A stretch of DNA of 64,000 bases, taken from the NCBI GenBank assembly GCA_000237975.1, contig CP003179.1, positions 372,001 to 436,000 on the forward strand, in the 5' to 3' direction. Under the pieces are notes generated by a model. The model did not search any database. It had not been told where the DNA came from and saw nothing but the letters and a program-made list of their open reading frames with translations. Each line of letters begins with the position of its first letter. The stretch's first letter is position 1. This document shows positions 61,044 to 64,000 of the stretch, piece by piece. Source of the DNA: Sulfobacillus acidophilus DSM 10332. Lineage in GTDB: Bacteria; Bacillota; Sulfobacillia; Sulfobacillales; Sulfobacillaceae. The position numbers were made by a program, and so were the translations under genes.

Positions 61044-62345
61044 ATGCAAATCGGGGAAGATTTTCCATTAAGCCGAGTACCGGAAGATTCTCGCTATGGA
61101 TGGTTTTCCGTAGCTGTCCAACGATTTGGCCAACTGTCGGCGTTGTCCCAATTTTTGCTGGGGGCAACATTGGGTTATGGTATGACGTTTTGGGCGGCGT
61201 TTGGGGCCCTTACGCTCGGGGCGGTCATTCTTGAAGGGGTGTCTATCATTGTCGGCATTGCCGGTCAACGGGAAGGGTTATCGACTTCGCTGTTGGCCCG
61301 TTGGTCGGGATTTGGGCGCTATGGCTCGGCCCTCATCGGGCTGGTCATCGCGATCGGTCTCGTCGGTTGGTTTGGAATCCAAAACGCGGTATTTGCTCAA
61401 GGGCTGGCGCAGTTAATCGGCGGATTGCCGCTCTGGCTGTGGTCGATTATTTCCGGGGTCGCCGTAATTGCCATTGTCACCTACGGGTTTTTGTCGATGG
61501 GGTGGACGGCCTATATCGCGGTCCCGCTTTTCCTGATTTTATCCGGATGGGCCATTGTTAATGGACTCAGTCATCATGCCCTTCATCAGTTGATCACGAT
61601 GGCGCCACCGGGTCCGCGATTAACGTTGGGGCAGGGAACCACCCTGGTTGCAGGCGGATTTATTATCGGAGCCGTGATTACCCCGGATATGACGCGATTT
61701 AACCGGCGGGCAGCCGACGTGGTCAAGCAAACCGTTATCGGAGTCACTTTAGGGGAATATGTCATCGGGTTAGTGGGCGTTCTCTTGGCGCATGCGGTCA
61801 AAAGTGCCAACGTGGTCTCCATTGTCTATTCCACGTCCGGTATCGTGGGGACAGTGATATTGATTATGGCCACCTTGAAAATCAACGATTGGAACCTCTA
61901 TTCGTCCACCTTGGGGATAGTGAACGCATTGGACACGCTTTTAGGCAAGAAGGTGTCCCGGATCAAAACCACGTGGATCATCGGAGGGGTGGGCACGGTG
62001 TTGGCGGCATTGGGGATTCTTCAACATTTCGAGGGGTTTCTGATCGTCTTGGGAGTCGCGATCCCGCCGATAGCCGGGATCATGCTCACCGATTACTGGC
62101 TTTTGCGTCGACACCGGGCGCTTCTGGATCACTCCCGAATGTTAGGAACCCTGCCGGCGACAATGGAGCCCGTCAATTGGCCCATGGTCATTACATGGGT
62201 GGCTTCGTCACTCATCGGTTACTTCGTTCATTGGGGGATCCAGTCGATTAATTCATTGGTGGCCGCGGTAGTGATCTACTGGCTACTAGGCAGTTTTGGC
62301 ACCAAAACAGTAGACCAGATTCATACCGCGGGGGAAAGCGCATGA
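61044..62345 (+). CDS. NCS1-family nucleobase/hydantoin permease
   Basis: A 433-residue membrane transporter of the cytosine permease (CodB) branch of NCS1, which brings cytosine, purines or hydantoins into the cell with H+ or Na+. About twelve hydrophobic helices are visible. Family segments include LLGATLGYGMTFWAAFGALTLGAVILEG, the TPDMTRFNR loop and the C-terminal ILLTDYWLLRR-like IMLTDYWLLRRHR. ATG follows AGGGGGGTAGGGC. It overlaps the next gene by four bases (ATGA), which ties substrate uptake to the downstream enzymes. Confidence 0.88.
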   Translation: MQIGEDFPLSRVPEDSRYGWFSVAVQRFGQLSALSQFLLGATLGYGMTFWAAFGALTLGAVILEGVSIIVGIAGQREGLSTSLLARWSGFGRYGSALIGLVIAIGLVGWFGIQNAVFAQGLAQLIGGLPLWLWSIISGVAVIAIVTYGFLSMGWTAYIAVPLFLILSGWAIVNGLSHHALHQLITMAPPGPRLTLGQGTTLVAGGFIIGAVITPDMTRFNRRAADVVKQTVIGVTLGEYVIGLVGVLLAHAVKSANVVSIVYSTSGIVGTVILIMATLKINDWNLYSSTLGIVNALDTLLGKKVSRIKTTWIIGGVGTVLAALGILQHFEGFLIVLGVAIPPIAGIMLTDYWLLRRHRALLDHSRMLGTLPATMEPVNWPMVITWVASSLIGYFVHWGIQSINSLVAAVVIYWLLGSFGTKTVDQIHTAGESA

Positions 62346-63463
62346 AACAGATTGACTTGGAGAATTTGCCGGATCTGGCGGTGGGAGCGACCTTTTTAGG
62401 GACCGGAGGCGGAGGCGATCCCTATATTGGCCGATTGATGGCCGAAGCCGCTATTGCGCGGTTTGGGCCCGTACGGTTAATGGATGTGGACGATGTGCCG
62501 GATGACGGTCTGGTCGTGCCGGCGGCCATGATGGGGGCTCCGACCATTATGGTTGAGAAAATCCCCAACGGGCGGGAGATGCAAATTGCCGTTTCGTCGC
62601 TGCAACAGCTTTTGCAAAAACCCGTGGTGTCCTTAATGACGATCGAAGCCGGGGGCATTAATTCCATGATTCCTTTGGCGGTGGCGGCCGAAATGGGACT
62701 GCCCGTGATTGACGGGGACAGCATGGGTCGAGCGTTTCCGGAATTACAAATGACGTCTTTGCACTTAGCCGGCATTCGCGCCACTCCCATGGTTTTAGTC
62801 GATGAAAAGGGTAATACGGTGATGATTGACGCGATCGACAATTTATGGACGGAACGGCTTGCGCGGACGACGACGGTCGCGGTGGGCGGCGCATCGATTA
62901 TCGCGTTATATCCCATGACCGGGCGCGATGCGAAACGCGCCATGGTTCGTGGCACCATCACCAAAGCATTGGAACTGGGCCGACTCTTACGCGCCGACCA
63001 CTTGTCGGTTGCCGAAAAGGATCGGCGGTTACAAGCCGAGCACGGCGCCCTCAAACTGTTTAACGGCAAAGTGGTGGACGTGGAACGGCGTTCCGGTGAC
63101 GGGTTCGTTCGAGGCACCGTATCGTGTGTCGGGCTGGGAGACGACCAGGATCATGTATTCCGGATCGAATTCCAAAACGAGAATCTCCTCGCGATGCGGG
63201 ATGGGCAGGTCGTGGCGACGGTGCCGGATTTGATTAGTGTATTGGACCAAGAAACATTGATGCCCATTACGACCGAAGGACTGTGCTACGGGCAGCGGGT
63301 TACCGTTTACGCCATGCCTTGTGATCCGGTTTGGCGCAGCGTCGAAGGACTGAATACGGTGGGGCCCGGCTACTTCGGATATGACCTTACGTATGTCCCG
63401 TTACCTGGAACAGGAAGCAACGAGTCAAGGAGGACAACACATGAAGTATCGCATGGGGATTGA
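62342..63463 (+). CDS. DUF917 family protein (S-methyl thiohydantoin desulfurase-type)
   Basis: A 373-residue cytosolic protein of the DUF917 family. The N-terminal GATFLGTGGGGDPYIGRLMAEAA and MTIEAGGINSMIPLAVAAEMGLPVIDGDSMGRAFPELQM are family signatures. Members are regularly encoded with hydantoinases/oxoprolinases and nucleobase permeases; one group is annotated as S-methyl thiohydantoin desulfurases. Start overlaps the permease stop, and it overlaps the hydantoinase start by 23 bases. The exact reaction here is not shown. Confidence 0.85.
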   Translation: MKQIDLENLPDLAVGATFLGTGGGGDPYIGRLMAEAAIARFGPVRLMDVDDVPDDGLVVPAAMMGAPTIMVEKIPNGREMQIAVSSLQQLLQKPVVSLMTIEAGGINSMIPLAVAAEMGLPVIDGDSMGRAFPELQMTSLHLAGIRATPMVLVDEKGNTVMIDAIDNLWTERLARTTTVAVGGASIIALYPMTGRDAKRAMVRGTITKALELGRLLRADHLSVAEKDRRLQAEHGALKLFNGKVVDVERRSGDGFVRGTVSCVGLGDDQDHVFRIEFQNENLLAMRDGQVVATVPDLISVLDQETLMPITTEGLCYGQRVTVYAMPCDPVWRSVEGLNTVGPGYFGYDLTYVPLPGTGSNESRRTTHEVSHGD

Positions 63464-64000
63464 TGTTGGAGGAACTAATACGGATGCCGTGATTCTGACG
63501 CCGGACAACCGGGTCGTCGCTAAGGTGAAAAATCCTGTGACCCAGGACATTATGACATCTATCCGGGTTGCCGCCCGCCAGGTGCTGGAAACATCCCGTC
63601 TTGGGCCCGACGCCATTTCGCACGCCATGTTAGGTACCACCCAAGTCACCAACGCGATTATTGAACGGCAACGTCTGAACCGTGTCGGATTGATTCGGAT
63701 TGGCGCACCGGCGACGTTGGCGGTTCCGCCGCTGACCGGGTGGCCAACCCGTTTAAAAGAGGTTGTGGAGCATGGCCAGTTAATGGTGCAGGGCGGGCAC
63801 GAGTTTGATGGTCGACCCATGGCGCCGTTGAACCGGGACGAGATTCGACGGTTTTTGGATCAACATGCCCGACAGATTTCGGCGGTTGCGGTTACCGCGG
63901 TATTCTCCCCGGTTAATGCCGAGCATGAGCTCAGTGTCCGCGAATTGATTGAAGAGGAATACCCCCACTTGGCGGTCTCGTTGTCCCACGAAATTGGATC
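63441..64000 (+). CDS. Hydantoinase/oxoprolinase family protein, N-terminal part (runs off window)
   Basis: The first about 186 residues of a hydantoinase A/oxoprolinase-type protein. The start has the actin-like phosphate-binding motif RMGIDVGGTNTDAVIL, and HAMLGTTQVTNAIIERQ is the next family motif. Such proteins use ATP to open hydantoin or 5-oxoproline rings. The ATG follows CAAGGAGGACAAC and overlaps the DUF917 gene by 23 bases. The frame is open to the right edge. Confidence 0.88.
   Translation, partial: MKYRMGIDVGGTNTDAVILTPDNRVVAKVKNPVTQDIMTSIRVAARQVLETSRLGPDAISHAMLGTTQVTNAIIERQRLNRVGLIRIGAPATLAVPPLTGWPTRLKEVVEHGQLMVQGGHEFDGRPMAPLNRDEIRRFLDQHARQISAVAVTAVFSPVNAEHELSVRELIEEEYPHLAVSLSHEIG

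Noticed and set aside
1-64000. CRISPR array
   Set aside because: No regularly spaced repeat-spacer pattern is present; the heptamer pairs at 22.1-22.6 kb are too short and irregular, and no cas genes are seen.

Overview
The window looks like a chromosomal segment of an acidophilic, sulfur-oxidising Firmicute of the Sulfobacillus type. The main clue is a bacterial sulfur oxygenase reductase gene (14704-15624) whose iron and cysteine ligands fall at the same residue numbers as in the archaeal Acidianus enzyme. Supporting clues are the Gram-positive hemE-hemH-hemY order, a YtpB-like terpene synthase, strong AGGAGG ribosome sites with frequent GTG/TTG starts, and a fairly GC-rich sequence. The genus is an inference.

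Region 1 (1-15.8 kb) is ordinary core chromosome: Cys/Met PLP enzyme, J-domain protein, aldehyde dehydrogenase, 3'-5' exonuclease overlapping RecQ, a convergent YtpB-like synthase, a tricorn-type protease, a three-gene haem operon, a GDT1-family transporter, sor, and tRNA-Arg(CCG).

Region 2 (15813-44336) is a 28.5-kb integrative element inserted in the 3' end of the tRNA-Arg gene. A perfect 59-bp direct repeat bounds it, and a tyrosine integrase lies at the right end. Its left part holds an XRE repressor opposed to an excisionase-like gene, an AEP-type primase, a ParB-like protein and a Ycf46-like AAA+ ATPase. The mobilisation part has a 0.5-kb array of paired TCCGCCA heptamers, a ribbon-helix-helix protein, a MOBF relaxase-helicase and a VirD4/TraG coupling protein. 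No VirB4-like or other mating-pore gene is recognisable, so it looks mobilisable rather than self-transmissible. The coupling-protein gene is split by a complete group II intron with an intact maturase. The cargo part carries a serine recombinase, a MerR-type regulator, a type III restriction-modification pair and a HEPN-domain gene interrupted by an IS256-family element with 8-bp target duplications.

Region 3 (44.3-59.4 kb) is a worn region: a PD-(D/E)XK nuclease-like gene, arsI with a winged-helix gene, an IS200/IS605 tnpB remnant fused to a LysR stump, an acyl-ACP-reductase-like gene, a flavin reductase, an ornithine-cyclodeaminase-family gene, a frameshifted peptide-binding lipoprotein, an IS3 element, a chemoreceptor, a flavohaemoglobin with an internal deletion and a frameshifted CRP/FNR regulator.

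Region 4 (59.5-64 kb) is an intact catabolic cluster: PucR-type regulator, NCS1 permease, DUF917 protein and the start of a hydantoinase/oxoprolinase, probably for uptake and breakdown of a hydantoin-like or other nitrogenous compound.
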